NCBI RefSeq assembly: GCF_963676275.1 | Contig: NZ_OY781091.1 | Span: 4,070,775 to 4,134,774, forward strand | Origin: an uncultured Cohaesibacter sp. | Lineage (GTDB): Bacteria; Pseudomonadota; Alphaproteobacteria; Rhizobiales; Cohaesibacteraceae | Length of the DNA stretch: 64,000 nucleotides | Direction: 5' to 3' | In this document: positions 1 to 9,033 of the stretch, in pieces | Layout of the letters: each line of letters begins with the position of its first letter | How positions within the stretch are numbered: the first letter of the stretch is position 1 | Made by a program: the position numbers and the translations under genes | Notes under the pieces: generated by a model | What the model was told of the DNA's origin: nothing | Seen by the model: only the letters and a program-made list of their open reading frames with translations | The model's database searches: none

Positions 1-84
1 TCTGGCACGACCCCGCTCACATCCCGCCCTCTGCGGCACCTTTGTTCCGGCTCGACATTCGCTTCGGCCCCGGCGCAGACACGG

Positions 85-1170
85 GTGCAGAAACTGGCTC
101 TATCTCTGGCGCTGATGCTCGCTTTTGCCTTAACGCCCTTGCATGCCATGGCACAGGGCATGGGCGTACAGGTCACACCGACACCCATTTTCGGAAGCAA
201 TTCTGAGACGGATGAGAGCAGCGCGACCGCCACCGCATCGGATGGGAGTGATCAGGAAAATGGCGAGACAAACACGCTTCAGGATGGTTCCGCATCGATC
301 ACTGATCCGACCAATCCATTCGAAGTGCCTCGTTTTGTGCTCAAGACAACCTCTGCCTATTCCGCCTACCAGCGCGGCTTCTATCTGACAGCCTTTGCGC
401 TGGCGACCAAACAGGCCGGTCTGGGCGACATCTACTCCCAGACCCTGCTTGGCGAGCTCTATCTGATGGGCAACGGCGTCGAGCAGGACCCAAAGGAAGC
501 TGCCAGCTGGTTCGAGCTTGCCGCAGACAAGGGTGACCGAGAGGCACAGTTCAGCCTCGGCATGCTCTATGCGCGTGGCGAAGGCGTCGACAAGGATCTC
601 AACAAGGCGCTCTTCTATTTCCAGAAGGCCGCAGCCCAGCATCAGAAAAATGCCCAGTTCAATCTGGGCCTGTTGTATCTGCGCGGCCAGATGGTCGAAC
701 CCGACGTGACAAAAGCCATGGACCTTTTGACCAAATCGGCCCAGCAGGGGGTTGCGGCAGCGCAATATACTTTGGCCAATCTGTATCAGTCGGATTATTT
801 CCCCGCCCCCAATCTCGATCAGGCGGCCTATTGGATGCATCGGGCGGCACAGGGCGGCTTTCTCGACGCACAGCTTGAATTCGGCCTCATGCTATTCAAC
901 GGCAAGGGCGTGCAGCAGGATTTCCCCGCCGCGCGCGCATGGCTCAAACAGGCAGCAGACGCTGGCAGCATTCTGGCCCAGAACCGTCTGGCCCGCATTC
1001 TGGCCAGAGGCTATGGAGAGCCCCCTGCCCCGGTGGATGCCGCCAAATATTATCTCCTGTCCAAACGCGCAGGCAAAAGCGACGAATGGCTGGAGAAATT
1101 CTTCAAGGAATTGCCGGACAAGGAAAAGCAGCTGGCAATCAAGGCGCTCAAAAATCAAACATTCTGGTAA
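85..1170 (+). CDS. Sel1/TPR-repeat periplasmic protein
   Basis: About 361 residues from a GTG start. The N-terminus is a typical secretion signal: a short basic start, a hydrophobic core, and a likely cleavage near residues 22-25 (HAMAQ). A low-complexity acidic, Ser/Thr-rich linker (about 35-75) is followed by five to six Sel1-like repeats of about 36 residues (about 115-330) with the usual AQ..LG.LY..G.GV..D...A..W...AA.. pattern. Sel1 repeats form alpha-solenoids that bind protein partners, often in the cell envelope; there is no catalytic motif, so the role is scaffold-like by inference. The reading frame is open back to base 1, so a longer form starting outside the window cannot be excluded, but the signal peptide favours this start. 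efp and suhB follow on the same strand. Confidence 0.82.
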   Translation: MQKLALSLALMLAFALTPLHAMAQGMGVQVTPTPIFGSNSETDESSATATASDGSDQENGETNTLQDGSASITDPTNPFEVPRFVLKTTSAYSAYQRGFYLTAFALATKQAGLGDIYSQTLLGELYLMGNGVEQDPKEAASWFELAADKGDREAQFSLGMLYARGEGVDKDLNKALFYFQKAAAQHQKNAQFNLGLLYLRGQMVEPDVTKAMDLLTKSAQQGVAAAQYTLANLYQSDYFPAPNLDQAAYWMHRAAQGGFLDAQLEFGLMLFNGKGVQQDFPAARAWLKQAADAGSILAQNRLARILARGYGEPPAPVDAAKYYLLSKRAGKSDEWLEKFFKELPDKEKQLAIKALKNQTFW

Positions 1171-1418
1171 GCGATTTGCGCTTCTGAGTGCCTGACCTGG
1201 GCGCTCAGTTGCGGATTTCGAAAGCATTTAGGCAGTTTTACGCCAGAAAATCTGCCAAAAGCCTTGCAAAAAGACCCTGAATATGGTCCTACAAGGCACA
1301 CCTGCCCCGAAACTCTTCAGACTTGATTGAACCGTGCGGGGCCTTTTCACCCTATGGCAATATTACAGGATCGCTGCAGCCGTATTCGTCTCGCGTCCTG
1401 TCAGCAAGATGGCTTGTT

Positions 1419-1982
1419 ATGAAGATCAATGGCAACGAAATCCGTCCTGGCAACGTAATCGAACATCAGAGCACGATCTGGGTCGCGGTGAAAGTGAATG
1501 CAGTCAAACCCGGCAAGGGCGGCGCATTTGCTCAGGTTGAACTGAAAAACCTTCTCGATGGCCGCAAGCTCAACGAACGCTTCCGCGCCAGCGAAACCGT
1601 CGAGCGCGTGCGTCTGGAGCAGAAAGACTTCACATTCCTCTATGAAGAAGGTGAGAATCTGGTCTTCATGGACACCGAATCCTATGAGCAGCTCGAGCTG
1701 AACAAGGATTTCGTCGGCGAACGCGCCGCATTCCTGCAAGACGGCATGCCCGTTGTTGTCGAACTCTATGAAGAAAAGCCGATCGGCATCGATCTGCCCG
1801 ATCAGGTCGTTCTGGAAGTGACAGAGACCGAGCCGACCATCAAGGGTCAGACCCAGTCTTCTTCCTACAAGCCGGCAATGCTGGAAAATGGCGTGCGCTG
1901 CATGGTTCCGCCATTCATCACCACCGGCGAAAAGATTGTCGTCGACACCAACGAAATCGTCTATATGAAACGCGCCGAATAG
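1419..1982 (+). CDS. efp: Elongation factor P
   Basis: 187 residues, close to the usual 185-190. EF-P enters the ribosome between the P and E sites and relieves stalling at consecutive prolines. The N-terminal KOW-like domain carries the loop VKPGKGGAF with Lys33 at the tip, the position modified by beta-lysylation in EpmA/EpmB organisms. Two OB-fold domains follow; the C-terminal signature lies near the TGEKIVVDT motif. The open frame extends upstream to 1323, but family alignment and the usual [11 protein letters not shown] start point to the ATG at 1419. suhB follows on the same strand after a terminator-like hairpin. No epmA or epmB is visible in the window, so whether Lys33 is modified is inference. 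Confidence 0.95.
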   Translation: MKINGNEIRPGNVIEHQSTIWVAVKVNAVKPGKGGAFAQVELKNLLDGRKLNERFRASETVERVRLEQKDFTFLYEEGENLVFMDTESYEQLELNKDFVGERAAFLQDGMPVVVELYEEKPIGIDLPDQVVLEVTETEPTIKGQTQSSSYKPAMLENGVRCMVPPFITTGEKIVVDTNEIVYMKRAE

Positions 1983-2032
1983 GCCGCTTTCATTTTCCGG
2001 CCTCCCTTTGCGGGAGCCAGCAAGATTCTTAT

Positions 2033-2069
2033 GGCGCGTCGCGGTAACAACGTCGACGCGCCTTGTTTT
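2033..2069 (+). terminator. Terminator after efp
   Basis: A perfect 9-bp stem (GGCGCGTCG at 2033-2041 with CGACGCGCC at 2054-2062) and 12-base loop is followed by TTGTTTTA. It sits 50 bases after the efp stop, so suhB probably has its own promoter. Confidence 0.65.
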
Positions 2070-2145
2070 ACTCCGCGCATGCCGCTCTGATTGCAAAAGC
2101 AACGCGATGCTTGCGCCAGCCGCTACTCTGGGAACGTAAACAAAA

Positions 2146-2931
2146 ATGGCACGCTCTGCACTTCTCAACGTTATGGTTCAAGCCGCCCTCAAGGCAGGCC
2201 GTCGACTGGCTCGAGATTTCGGCGAATTGGAAAATCTTCAGGTTTCCCGCAAGGGGCCGGGAGATTTCGTTTCAAATGCCGACCTGCAGTCTGAAAAGAT
2301 CCTGACCGAGGAACTCAGAAAGGCTCGCCCGAATTTCGGTTTCCTGAATGAGGAAACCGGCGAGCAGGAAGGGCTGGACAAAAGCCATCGCTGGATCATC
2401 GATCCGCTGGATGGCACTACGAATTTCCTGCATGGCATCCCCTTCTTTGCCATCTCGATTGCGCTGGAACATGAGGGCCGCATCATTGCCGGCGTCATCT
2501 ACAATCCCGCAACGGACGATCTCTATACCGCAGAACGCGGTCGGGGCGCCTTCCATAACGACCGCCGCATGCGCGTTGCCGCCCGCGATGACTTCCATGA
2601 TTGCGTGATTGCAACCGGCGTTCCACATCTTGGCCGCGGCAAGCACAAGCCTTATCTGGAGCAACTGGAAAAGGTCATGGCAGAAGTCTCCGGCATCCGC
2701 CGCATTGGCGCAGCCTCCCTTGATCTGGCCTATGTGGCCTCCGGTCGCTTTGATGGCTATTGGGAAGAAGCACTCAATGCCTGGGATATTGCAGCAGGCA
2801 TCATCATGGTGCGCGAGGCTGGCGGCTTCGTAACCGACATTGATGGCGGCGACGCCATGCTGAAAAGCGGCTCGGTGATTGCGGGCAACGAGCTGATTCG
2901 CCAGCGCCTCAAAAAGACCCTGCAAAAATAG
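2146..2931 (+). CDS. suhB: Inositol-1-monophosphatase family protein (SuhB-like)
   Basis: 261 residues, usual length for the family. It should hydrolyse inositol phosphates or related sugar phosphates using Mg2+ or Li+-sensitive chemistry; bacterial SuhB also acts in rRNA transcription in enterobacteria, which cannot be assumed here. Seen in the sequence: the metal-binding NEE motif (Glu69/70), the signature DPLDGTTNF (86-94), and the second signature with WDIAAG (213-218). All metal-coordinating positions appear intact. It lies downstream of efp and ends at a strong rho-independent terminator (2979-3015). Confidence is high for family, moderate for the exact substrate. Confidence 0.92.
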   Translation: MARSALLNVMVQAALKAGRRLARDFGELENLQVSRKGPGDFVSNADLQSEKILTEELRKARPNFGFLNEETGEQEGLDKSHRWIIDPLDGTTNFLHGIPFFAISIALEHEGRIIAGVIYNPATDDLYTAERGRGAFHNDRRMRVAARDDFHDCVIATGVPHLGRGKHKPYLEQLEKVMAEVSGIRRIGAASLDLAYVASGRFDGYWEEALNAWDIAAGIIMVREAGGFVTDIDGGDAMLKSGSVIAGNELIRQRLKKTLQK

Positions 2932-2978
2932 GCCGCCACCAAACGGCAACGCTGGCAAATGACAGGGAATGGATCACC

Positions 2979-3015
2979 AAGGGATCGCCCGGTTCAAGGC
3001 GGTCCTTTTTCTTTT
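2979..3015 (+). terminator. Terminator after suhB
   Basis: Stem GGATCGCC (2982-2989) with GGCGGTCC (2998-3005), one G-U pair, loop of 8, followed by TTTTTCTTTT. A classic rho-independent terminator. Confidence 0.8.
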
Positions 3016-3260
3016 GGCACGCCAATTTTGCCTTCAAATCTATCCGCCACTCCGGGCAGCTGTCGGCTCTGGCACCGCAATTTCATGCTCTAAAAATGAT
3101 TTTTACCGCCCAATAGTCATACGGGATCATTGCTCAATATGCAAATATTCGAAATCCACGAAATTCTCATCAAATCGGTCGCAATTTTGACTTAAGTCGA
3201 ATATAGAAAAGTATAAGGAGCGTATGCTCCAAGCATCATTCTCTTCGTGGAGTCGAAAAA
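3016..3260 (+). promoter_or_regulatory. Promoter region of the YeeE/YedE pair
   Basis: The gap of 329 bases after suhB becomes A/T-rich toward the next gene. A possible sigma-70 promoter is TTGACT (3187-3192), an 18-base spacer, and GTATAA (3211-3216). A strong AAGGAG at 3215-3220 precedes an ATG (3224) that is out of frame with the transporter, whose own GTG at 3261 has GGAG at 3249-3252. I see no gene in the gap. Confidence 0.35.
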
Positions 3261-3677
3261 GTGACCGAATTCACCCCCCTGCTCTCCTTTGCTGGCGGCG
3301 CGCTCATTGGTCTGGCGGCAATCTTGCTGATGCTGACCTGGGGCCGCATCGCAGGCATGACCGGCATTCTGGCAGGACTCCTGCCGCCGCTGGGCAGCGA
3401 CTTGCGCTGGAAGGCGAGCTTTCTGGCAGGCGCCATTCTTGCCCCTTTCTGTTACCAACTGGCCATAAGCGACGTGACCTATCAGATGCCGCTATCCACT
3501 GAAGCGCTGATCATCGGCGGCATCATCACGGGTATCGGCGTCACCTTCGGATCAGGCTGCACTTCAGGGCACGGGATCTGCGGTCTGGCGCGATTCTCTC
3601 CCCGCTCCGCCGTCGCCGTTCTGATGTTCATGAGCTTTGCCTTCCTGACCGTTTTCCTCACCCGCCATATTCTCTGA
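3261..3677 (+). CDS. YeeE/YedE-family half transporter, first subunit
   Basis: 138 residues, almost all hydrophobic, about four membrane spans. It carries the cysteine signature GSGCTSGHGICG (about residues 97-108) of the YeeE/YedE (TsuA-like) family, whose studied members take up thiosulfate or other sulfur compounds through cysteine relays. Full-length members have about 350 residues; here the protein is split in two and the second half follows 12 bases downstream, so both halves probably assemble into one channel. In alphaproteobacteria such pairs often accompany sulfide-responsive regulators and sulfur dioxygenases; none is adjacent here. The GTG start is chosen from a GGAG placed 8 bases upstream. 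Substrate is unproven. Confidence 0.85.
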   Translation: MTEFTPLLSFAGGALIGLAAILLMLTWGRIAGMTGILAGLLPPLGSDLRWKASFLAGAILAPFCYQLAISDVTYQMPLSTEALIIGGIITGIGVTFGSGCTSGHGICGLARFSPRSAVAVLMFMSFAFLTVFLTRHIL

Positions 3678-3689
3678 AGGACATTCCCA

Positions 3690-4169
3690 ATGCGTTATCT
3701 GGTAGCAGGTCTGATCGGGGCCATCTTCGGCCTTGGCATCATCACGTCCGGCATGGCCAATCCGGCCAAGGTTCTCAACTTCTTTGATCTGGCAGGCAGC
3801 TTCGACCCCAGCCTCGCCTTCGTCATGGCGGGCGCACTGACAATTGCCATTCCCGGCTATGCCCTGATCTTTCGCAAACGCAAGAAACCCATCTTCACCC
3901 CCAGCTTCAATGTCCCCACCAATCGCAAGATTGACCGCAAGCTGGTGATTGGATCTTCCATCTTCGGTATAGGCTGGGGCATCGGCGGCTTTTGTCCCGG
4001 AGCGTCCCTGCCCGCGTTGGGACTGGGCCATCTCTCCAGCTTTGTTTTCGTGCTTGCCCTTGTGGCAGGAATCATCCTCGCGCAGCTGATTCAAAAGGCG
4101 CCGATCTTCGATCACACCCATCATCCGATTGGACAGTTTCCCGTGACCGGCACCGCGGAAAAAAATTAG
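3690..4169 (+). CDS. YeeE/YedE-family half transporter, second subunit (DUF6691 type)
   Basis: 159 residues with about four to five membrane segments and the family motif GGFCPGASL near residue 100, in which the cysteine is expected to handle sulfur. It opens with MRYLVAGLIGAIFGLGI and the SGMANPAKV motif typical of the second half of split YeeE/YedE proteins. The stop of the first subunit and this ATG are 12 bases apart, so co-translation is likely. Known family biochemistry (thiosulfate uptake by TsuA) suggests sulfur-compound movement across the inner membrane; direction and substrate are inference. Confidence 0.87.
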   Translation: MRYLVAGLIGAIFGLGIITSGMANPAKVLNFFDLAGSFDPSLAFVMAGALTIAIPGYALIFRKRKKPIFTPSFNVPTNRKIDRKLVIGSSIFGIGWGIGGFCPGASLPALGLGHLSSFVFVLALVAGIILAQLIQKAPIFDHTHHPIGQFPVTGTAEKN

Positions 4170-4330
4170 GGATCGGGCATAAGCCCTTGTTCTCGTCATC
4201 TTTCTGCCCCTGATTGCGTGTATAGTCCACAAAGACCCTTTTACTATTGGACGAAATTGGGCAAAGTTCTTGGGCTTGATGTTAACCCTTCATCAAGCCT
4301 ATGACCTGCTTTTGGCGCAATTGGAATCGA

Positions 4331-5368
4331 ATGATGTCTAGCGAACTCGATCCTTACAAGCTTTCAAGCCCACAAAGATATTTGTGGCGCATGCTCATCT
4401 TCATTGGCGCAGCAGCCTTTGTTCCCGTCATTCTCTACCGGCAGATCCTTGAGGCCTTCTGGAGCAACCCGCTTCTCAATGCCATGATCTTCTTCGTTCT
4501 GGCTGTAGGCATCTTTTTGGCGCTCAGACAGGTCGTAAGGCTGTTTCGCGAGGTCAAATGGGTCAACAATTTCCGCCTTGGCGATCCGGGGCTGGAAGTG
4601 GACCGCCCTCCCATTCTGCTCGCCCCCATGGCCACCCTGCTGGGTGATCGGGTCGGCCGCATGGCGATCAACACCTCGACCATGCGCTCCATTCTGGAAT
4701 CGGTCGGCATGCGTCTTGATGAAGCGCGCGACATGTCACGCTATTTCACTGGCCTGCTGGTCTTTCTGGGCCTGCTCGGCACCTTCTGGGGCCTGTTGCA
4801 GACGGTAAGCTCGGTTGGTGATGTCATCAGTTCCCTGTCGGTTGCCTCCAGCGATGTCGGTGTCATCTTCGAGGATCTCAAACAGGGTCTTGAAGCCCCC
4901 TTGCAAGGCATGGGCACGGCCTTTTCATCTTCGCTCTTCGGCCTTTCCGGCTCTCTGGTTCTTGGATTTCTCGATTTGCAGGCTAGTCAGGCCCAGACCC
5001 GCTTTTTCACCAATCTGGAAGACTGGCTGTCGACCGTCACCGACATCAATTTCGAAGATCTCGACAATGGCTACAGCGAAGCGCTGGGCAATGGCGACAA
5101 TGAACAGCTGGTTGCTGTGCTCGAGCAGCTTTCGCGCAAGATCGATCAGGTCGGCGTCGAGGCGAAAACCGGTAGCGGACGCAATGCCACATCCGCCATG
5201 GCCAATCTGGCCGAAGGCATTCAGGGCCTTGTCCAGCATCTGCGCTCCGAACAGCAATTGATGCGCGAATGGGCCGATCAGCAGGCCAGCCAGCAGGAAG
5301 AAGTCAAGGATGTGCTGGTCAAGCTCAATGACGTTCTTTCAAGAGCCAGCGCCAACAGACAGAATTAG
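4331..5368 (+). CDS. MotA/TolQ/ExbB-family proton-channel protein
   Basis: 345 residues from the ATG at 4331, preceded by GGAA; an in-frame ATG at 4301 lacks a ribosome site. Two N-terminal membrane segments (about 20-75) are followed by a cytoplasmic stretch and the conserved MotA/TolQ/ExbB block with two more helices (TGLLVFLGLLGTFWGLL and GMGTAFSSSLFGLSG). The C-terminal 80 residues are charged and likely helical. Proteins of this family form the pentameric ring of ion-driven stator motors. The next gene encodes the matching single-span OmpA-type partner. No flagellar, Ton or Tol genes are adjacent, and a separate flagellar stator pair occurs at 36.3 kb, so this pair probably drives something other than the flagellum. 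Confidence 0.86.
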   Translation: MMSSELDPYKLSSPQRYLWRMLIFIGAAAFVPVILYRQILEAFWSNPLLNAMIFFVLAVGIFLALRQVVRLFREVKWVNNFRLGDPGLEVDRPPILLAPMATLLGDRVGRMAINTSTMRSILESVGMRLDEARDMSRYFTGLLVFLGLLGTFWGLLQTVSSVGDVISSLSVASSDVGVIFEDLKQGLEAPLQGMGTAFSSSLFGLSGSLVLGFLDLQASQAQTRFFTNLEDWLSTVTDINFEDLDNGYSEALGNGDNEQLVAVLEQLSRKIDQVGVEAKTGSGRNATSAMANLAEGIQGLVQHLRSEQQLMREWADQQASQQEEVKDVLVKLNDVLSRASANRQN

Positions 5369-5431
5369 CCAATTGGCCCTCGCCGCACCAGCGGCGAGCA
5401 TGGGCCTGCTTTCGATTTGTGAGGAATGAAG

Positions 5432-6460
5432 ATGGGCCTGTCCCGTAATCGCCGCAGTGAACAAAGAGCCGACTATTGGCCCGGTTTTGTCGATGCCATG
5501 GCGACCCTGTTGCTGGTACTCATCTTTCTGCTCACCGTTTTCATGGTGGCGCAATTCTTCCTCAGTCAGGAAATTTCCGGCAAGGATACCGCGCTCAACA
5601 AGTTGAACAGCCAGATTGCCGAGCTGACCGAACTGCTGGCGCTCGAACGCGCCAAGGGGCAGGATATGGAAAGCTCTCTGGTCACCTTGCAGGCGAGCCT
5701 TTCCAGCGCCGAAGCCGCGCGTGATCGCTTTGCTCTTCAGTTGGAAACCCAGAAGGGGGATCAGGACAGCGCAGGCGGCCAGATCGCCACCCTGTCCAAC
5801 CAGCTGGAAAGCGAAAAGGCCATTTCACAGCGCGCTCTGGCGCAGGTGGAGCTGCTCAACCAGCAGATTTCCGCCCTGCGCCGTCAGATTGCCGCACTGG
5901 AAGATGCCCTTGAAGCCTCCGAATCGCGCGACAGGGAAAGCCAGACCAAAATCGCCAGCCTCGGCAAGCGTCTCAATATCGCACTGGCCCAGCGCGTGCA
6001 GGAGCTTTCGCGCTATCGTTCGGACTTCTTTGGTCGCCTGAGGGAGATCCTATCTCAGCGTTCCGATATTCGCATTGTCGGAGACCGTTTCGTCTTCCAG
6101 TCCGAAGTGCTGTTCGCCTCCGGCGAAGACACCATGAAGGAAGAAGGCCAGCTCGAACTCGACCATGTGGCTGACGCCATCATGGAGCTTATTCAGGATA
6201 TTCCGCAGGAAATCGACTGGGTCTTGCGCGTGGATGGCCATACAGACAATCGGCCGATCAACAGCGCGCGCTTCCCTTCCAACTGGGAGCTGTCCTCGGC
6301 CCGTGCCATTTCGGTGGTCAAATATCTGATCTCGAAAGGGGTGCCGCCCAAGCGCCTCGTTGCCGCTGGCTTTGGTGAATTCCAGCCGCTGGAAGAGGGC
6401 GAGACCGAAGACATCCTGCGCAAGAACCGCCGCATCGAATTCAAACTCACCCAGCGCTAG
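5432..6460 (+). CDS. MotB/OmpA-like stator partner with coiled coil
   Basis: 342 residues from the ATG at 5432, spaced about 6 bases from GAGGA; the ATG at 5426 abuts that site. One N-terminal membrane helix carries an Asp at residue 21 in PGFVDAMATLLLVL, the position of the ion-binding Asp of MotB/ExbD. A long heptad-like, Gln/Glu/Leu-rich stretch (about 50-190) is predicted coiled coil, much longer than in MotB. The C-terminal third is an OmpA-type peptidoglycan-binding domain with VDGHTDNRPI and the FGEFQP and NRRIEF motifs. The product should be anchored in the inner membrane, span the periplasm and grip peptidoglycan. It follows the TolQ-like gene by 63 bases. Its biological output is unknown. 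Confidence 0.87.
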   Translation: MGLSRNRRSEQRADYWPGFVDAMATLLLVLIFLLTVFMVAQFFLSQEISGKDTALNKLNSQIAELTELLALERAKGQDMESSLVTLQASLSSAEAARDRFALQLETQKGDQDSAGGQIATLSNQLESEKAISQRALAQVELLNQQISALRRQIAALEDALEASESRDRESQTKIASLGKRLNIALAQRVQELSRYRSDFFGRLREILSQRSDIRIVGDRFVFQSEVLFASGEDTMKEEGQLELDHVADAIMELIQDIPQEIDWVLRVDGHTDNRPINSARFPSNWELSSARAISVVKYLISKGVPPKRLVAAGFGEFQPLEEGETEDILRKNRRIEFKLTQR

Positions 6461-6461
6461 C

Positions 6462-6506
6462 AACAAGGCGTAACGCCCCGGCCCCGGGCCTGCTATTCGC
6501 CTTGTT
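6462..6506. terminator. Hairpin between convergent stator and ABC genes
   Basis: AACAAGGCG (6462-6470) pairs with CGCCTTGTT (6498-6506); the loop contains a GC-rich inner dyad. The right arm lies inside the last codons of the ABC gene. There is no long T run, so termination is only likely. Confidence 0.35.
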
Positions 6507-8295
6507 CGTCCAGCATATCAGCATCGAGGGCATCGATGCTGAACTGGAGCCGGGCCAGTCGCGCATAAAGCCCACCCTCGGCCACCAGACTGTCATGGGA
6601 TCCCTGTTCCACCAGTGCGCCCTTATCGAGCACGAGGATCCGGTCTGCCTTCTTGACCGTCGCCAGCCTGTGGGCAATGACGATGGTCGTGCGTCCCTTC
6701 ATCAGACCGGCAAGGGCAAGCTGCACATAGCGCTCGCTTTCCGCATCCAGCGCGCTCGTCGCCTCATCCATCAGCAGGATCGGCGCATCCTTGAGGATCG
6801 CGCGGGCAATGGCCAGCCTCTGCCTCTGCCCGCCAGAAAGCGTCACGCCGCGCTCGCCAACCATGGTGTCATAACCATCAGGCAATTGCTCGATGAAACC
6901 ATCAGCATGGGCAGCCTTTGCCGCCTCGACAATCTCTTCCCGGCTCGCCCCTTCCCGCCCCATGGCGATATTGTCGGCGATCGACATGGCGAAAATGACC
7001 GGCTCCTGTGGCACCAGCGCGATCGCACTACGCAAAAGAGCAAGATCGAGCAGCCCGATCTCCTGCCCGCCGAGCAGAATGCGCCCCTTCTCGGGGTCAT
7101 AAAAGCGCATCAGGAGCTGGAACACGGTTGTCTTTCCCGCCCCCGACGGCCCGACGATGGCAACCGTCTCCCCTTCGGCGATGGCAAAGGAAAGCGCACA
7201 AAGCACCGGTCTTTGCTCGCTGGAGGGATAGTGAAAATCCACCCCATCGAAGGTCACGGACAGGCTTGCCGCGCTTGCCAATGGCAGCAGCGCTTCGGCA
7301 TTCTTCACCTGCACCGGTTCATCAAGCAGCTCGAAAAGGCGTTCGGCGGAACCGGATGCCTGCGAGATTTCCCCCCACACCTCGCTCAAACCGCCGAGCC
7401 CGGCTGCGGCCATGGTGGAATAGATGACAAACTGGCTGAGAGCGCCAGCGGAAAGACGCCCCGCCGTCACATCCTGCGCCGCATACCAGAGAACGGCGAC
7501 AATGGAGGTAAAAATCACGAAAAAGGCAAAGGCCGTCAGCACCGCCCGCGCCCGCACGGAGGCCCGCGCAGCGCCAAAGGCTGCCTCGATATTCGCCCCG
7601 AAATGGGATCTGGCCCGTGCTTCTTGCGTGAAGGCCTGCAATATGCGCATTGCACCGATCGCCTCTGTGGCAAAGGCGGAACTGTCGGCCAACCTGTCCT
7701 GGGCAAAGCGCTGGCGCCTGCGCACCCAGCGCCCCAGCAACACCAGTGGAATGACGATGAAGGGAATCGCCCCCAGCACAAGCAGCGACATGCGCGGACT
7801 GGTGACCACCATCATCACACCCGCACCGGCAAAGAGCAGAAAATTGCGCAGAGCCATCGACGCCGAAGCCCCCACCGCCGAACGAATCTGGGTCGCATCC
7901 GCCGTCAGCCGCGACACGATCTCACCACTGCGCACCCGATCATAAAATTCCGGCGAGAGCAGCGTCAGTTTGGAGAAAACCGCCATGCGCAGATCATTGA
8001 CAACCCGCTCCCCCAGAATGATGACGAAATAATAGCGACTGGCGGACATCAGCGCCAACACAGCCACCGCCACGATCAGGAGGCCGGTATAGTGATTGAC
8101 GTCAGAGACGTTATTTCCCGATATGCCCTGATCGACGAATCCCCTGACGAGAATCGGCAGCGACAGGGTCGCCAGCGACGCAACCACCAGCGACAGAAGG
8201 GCGGCGACAACGAGCCCGCGATATTTGAAAGCAAAGGGCGCCAGACGCAAGAGAGGTTGAAAACGGACCCGCGAAGGGGAAACAGCCTTGGTCAT
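6493..8295 (-). CDS. ABC exporter, fused permease and ATPase (MsbA/ABCB type)
   Basis: 600 residues. The N-terminal half has six membrane helices (about 25-310) of the type-I exporter fold; the C-terminal half is the ATP-binding domain with Walker A GPSGAGKTT, Q-loop, signature LSGGQRQRLAIARA, Walker B ILLMDEATSALD and the H-loop IAHRLATV. Such half-transporters work as homodimers and export lipids or hydrophobic compounds; the close resemblance to MsbA-like proteins does not settle the substrate. Start ATG has GGAG seven bases upstream. It converges with the stator pair and is divergent from rpmE. Confidence 0.9.
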   Translation of the reverse strand: MTKAVSPSRVRFQPLLRLAPFAFKYRGLVVAALLSLVVASLATLSLPILVRGFVDQGISGNNVSDVNHYTGLLIVAVAVLALMSASRYYFVIILGERVVNDLRMAVFSKLTLLSPEFYDRVRSGEIVSRLTADATQIRSAVGASASMALRNFLLFAGAGVMMVVTSPRMSLLVLGAIPFIVIPLVLLGRWVRRRQRFAQDRLADSSAFATEAIGAMRILQAFTQEARARSHFGANIEAAFGAARASVRARAVLTAFAFFVIFTSIVAVLWYAAQDVTAGRLSAGALSQFVIYSTMAAAGLGGLSEVWGEISQASGSAERLFELLDEPVQVKNAEALLPLASAASLSVTFDGVDFHYPSSEQRPVLCALSFAIAEGETVAIVGPSGAGKTTVFQLLMRFYDPEKGRILLGGQEIGLLDLALLRSAIALVPQEPVIFAMSIADNIAMGREGASREEIVEAAKAAHADGFIEQLPDGYDTMVGERGVTLSGGQRQRLAIARAILKDAPILLMDEATSALDAESERYVQLALAGLMKGRTTIVIAHRLATVKKADRILVLDKGALVEQGSHDSLVAEGGLYARLARLQFSIDALDADMLDEQGE

Positions 8296-8628
8296 TCAGA
8301 CGCTCCAATAGAAAAATGCACTCAACATGCGAATAATCGAACAGGGATTCAGCTTTTTTCGACTCCAAAATAGGGAACAGGCTTGTATATCTCAACGCAC
8401 TGCGCTATACGAACGCAAATTATTTTGATGGCTGTGTGGCGAGCCCGCCCGCAGCCTAGCTTTTTGGTTCCGTTTGGTCGCAAGGCCTGCAAGGCAGTGT
8501 CATCACGGTTCCATCGAATATGGTGGCCGGTTTCAGCCAGGCATATTCCGAACCTCAAATTCAGATTGGCCAAGTGCTCATGGATCATTCCCTGTCACTG
8601 GTCGATTGATCTTAAGGACGTCCTGACG
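8296..8628. promoter_or_regulatory. Divergent promoter region, ABC exporter and rpmE
   Basis: A gap of 333 bases between genes that diverge. It must hold promoters for both directions. I do not see a convincing operator or RNA element, and the short open frames here lack ribosome sites. Confidence 0.4.
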
Positions 8629-8853
8629 ATGAAAAAAGATATCCATCCTGACTATCACATGATCAAAGTTGTCATGACCGATGGCACCGAATTCATGACC
8701 CGCTCCACCTATGGTTCCGAGGGTGAAACCCTGAACCTCGACATTGATCCGACCTCCCATCCTGCATGGACTGGTTCTTCCAACCAGCTGCTGGACCGTG
8801 GTGGCCGCGTGTCTCGCTTCAAGGACAAATTCGCAGGCTTCCTGGGCGCCTAA
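8629..8853 (+). CDS. rpmE: 50S ribosomal protein L31
   Basis: 74 residues, starting [10 protein letters not shown], which is diagnostic for L31. The ATG at 8629 is preceded by AAGGACG; an upstream open frame in the same phase is not part of the protein. L31 contacts the 5S rRNA region and bridges the two ribosomal subunits. No cysteines are present, so this is the zinc-independent form, common in alphaproteobacteria. A perfect 12-bp terminator follows 30 bases after the stop. Confidence 0.96.
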   Translation: MKKDIHPDYHMIKVVMTDGTEFMTRSTYGSEGETLNLDIDPTSHPAWTGSSNQLLDRGGRVSRFKDKFAGFLGA

Positions 8854-8882
8854 GCCCCCTAGCCTCATTTGTTGCAAAATCG

Positions 8883-8917
8883 AAAACCCGATGCTCCCGG
8901 CATCGGGTTTTCTTTTT
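8883..8917 (+). terminator. Terminator after rpmE
   Basis: Perfect 12-bp stem (AAAACCCGATGC at 8883-8894 with its complement at 8900-8911), loop of 5, then CTTTTT. Very strong rho-independent terminator. Confidence 0.92.
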
Positions 8918-9033
8918 GCCTGATGGCTCGATTAAGGAAAGCATATAAATGCGTTTCCGCCTGCTCAGTCCTGCCTGCCAAGTCCCGTCACCCCAGTCTC
9001 GCCTGCCCGCCCCCGTCTCGCATGGATAAAATA

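Noticed and set aside
4266-4300. TTAA-N7-TCAA resembling a CtrA box before the stator pair
   Set aside because: One half is mismatched; no further support.
6502-8373. 623-codon open frame antisense to the ABC exporter gene
   Set aside because: Follows from G/C-rich third positions on the other strand; peptide is rich in His, Arg, Gln with no family features, while the opposite strand has a clear ABC protein.
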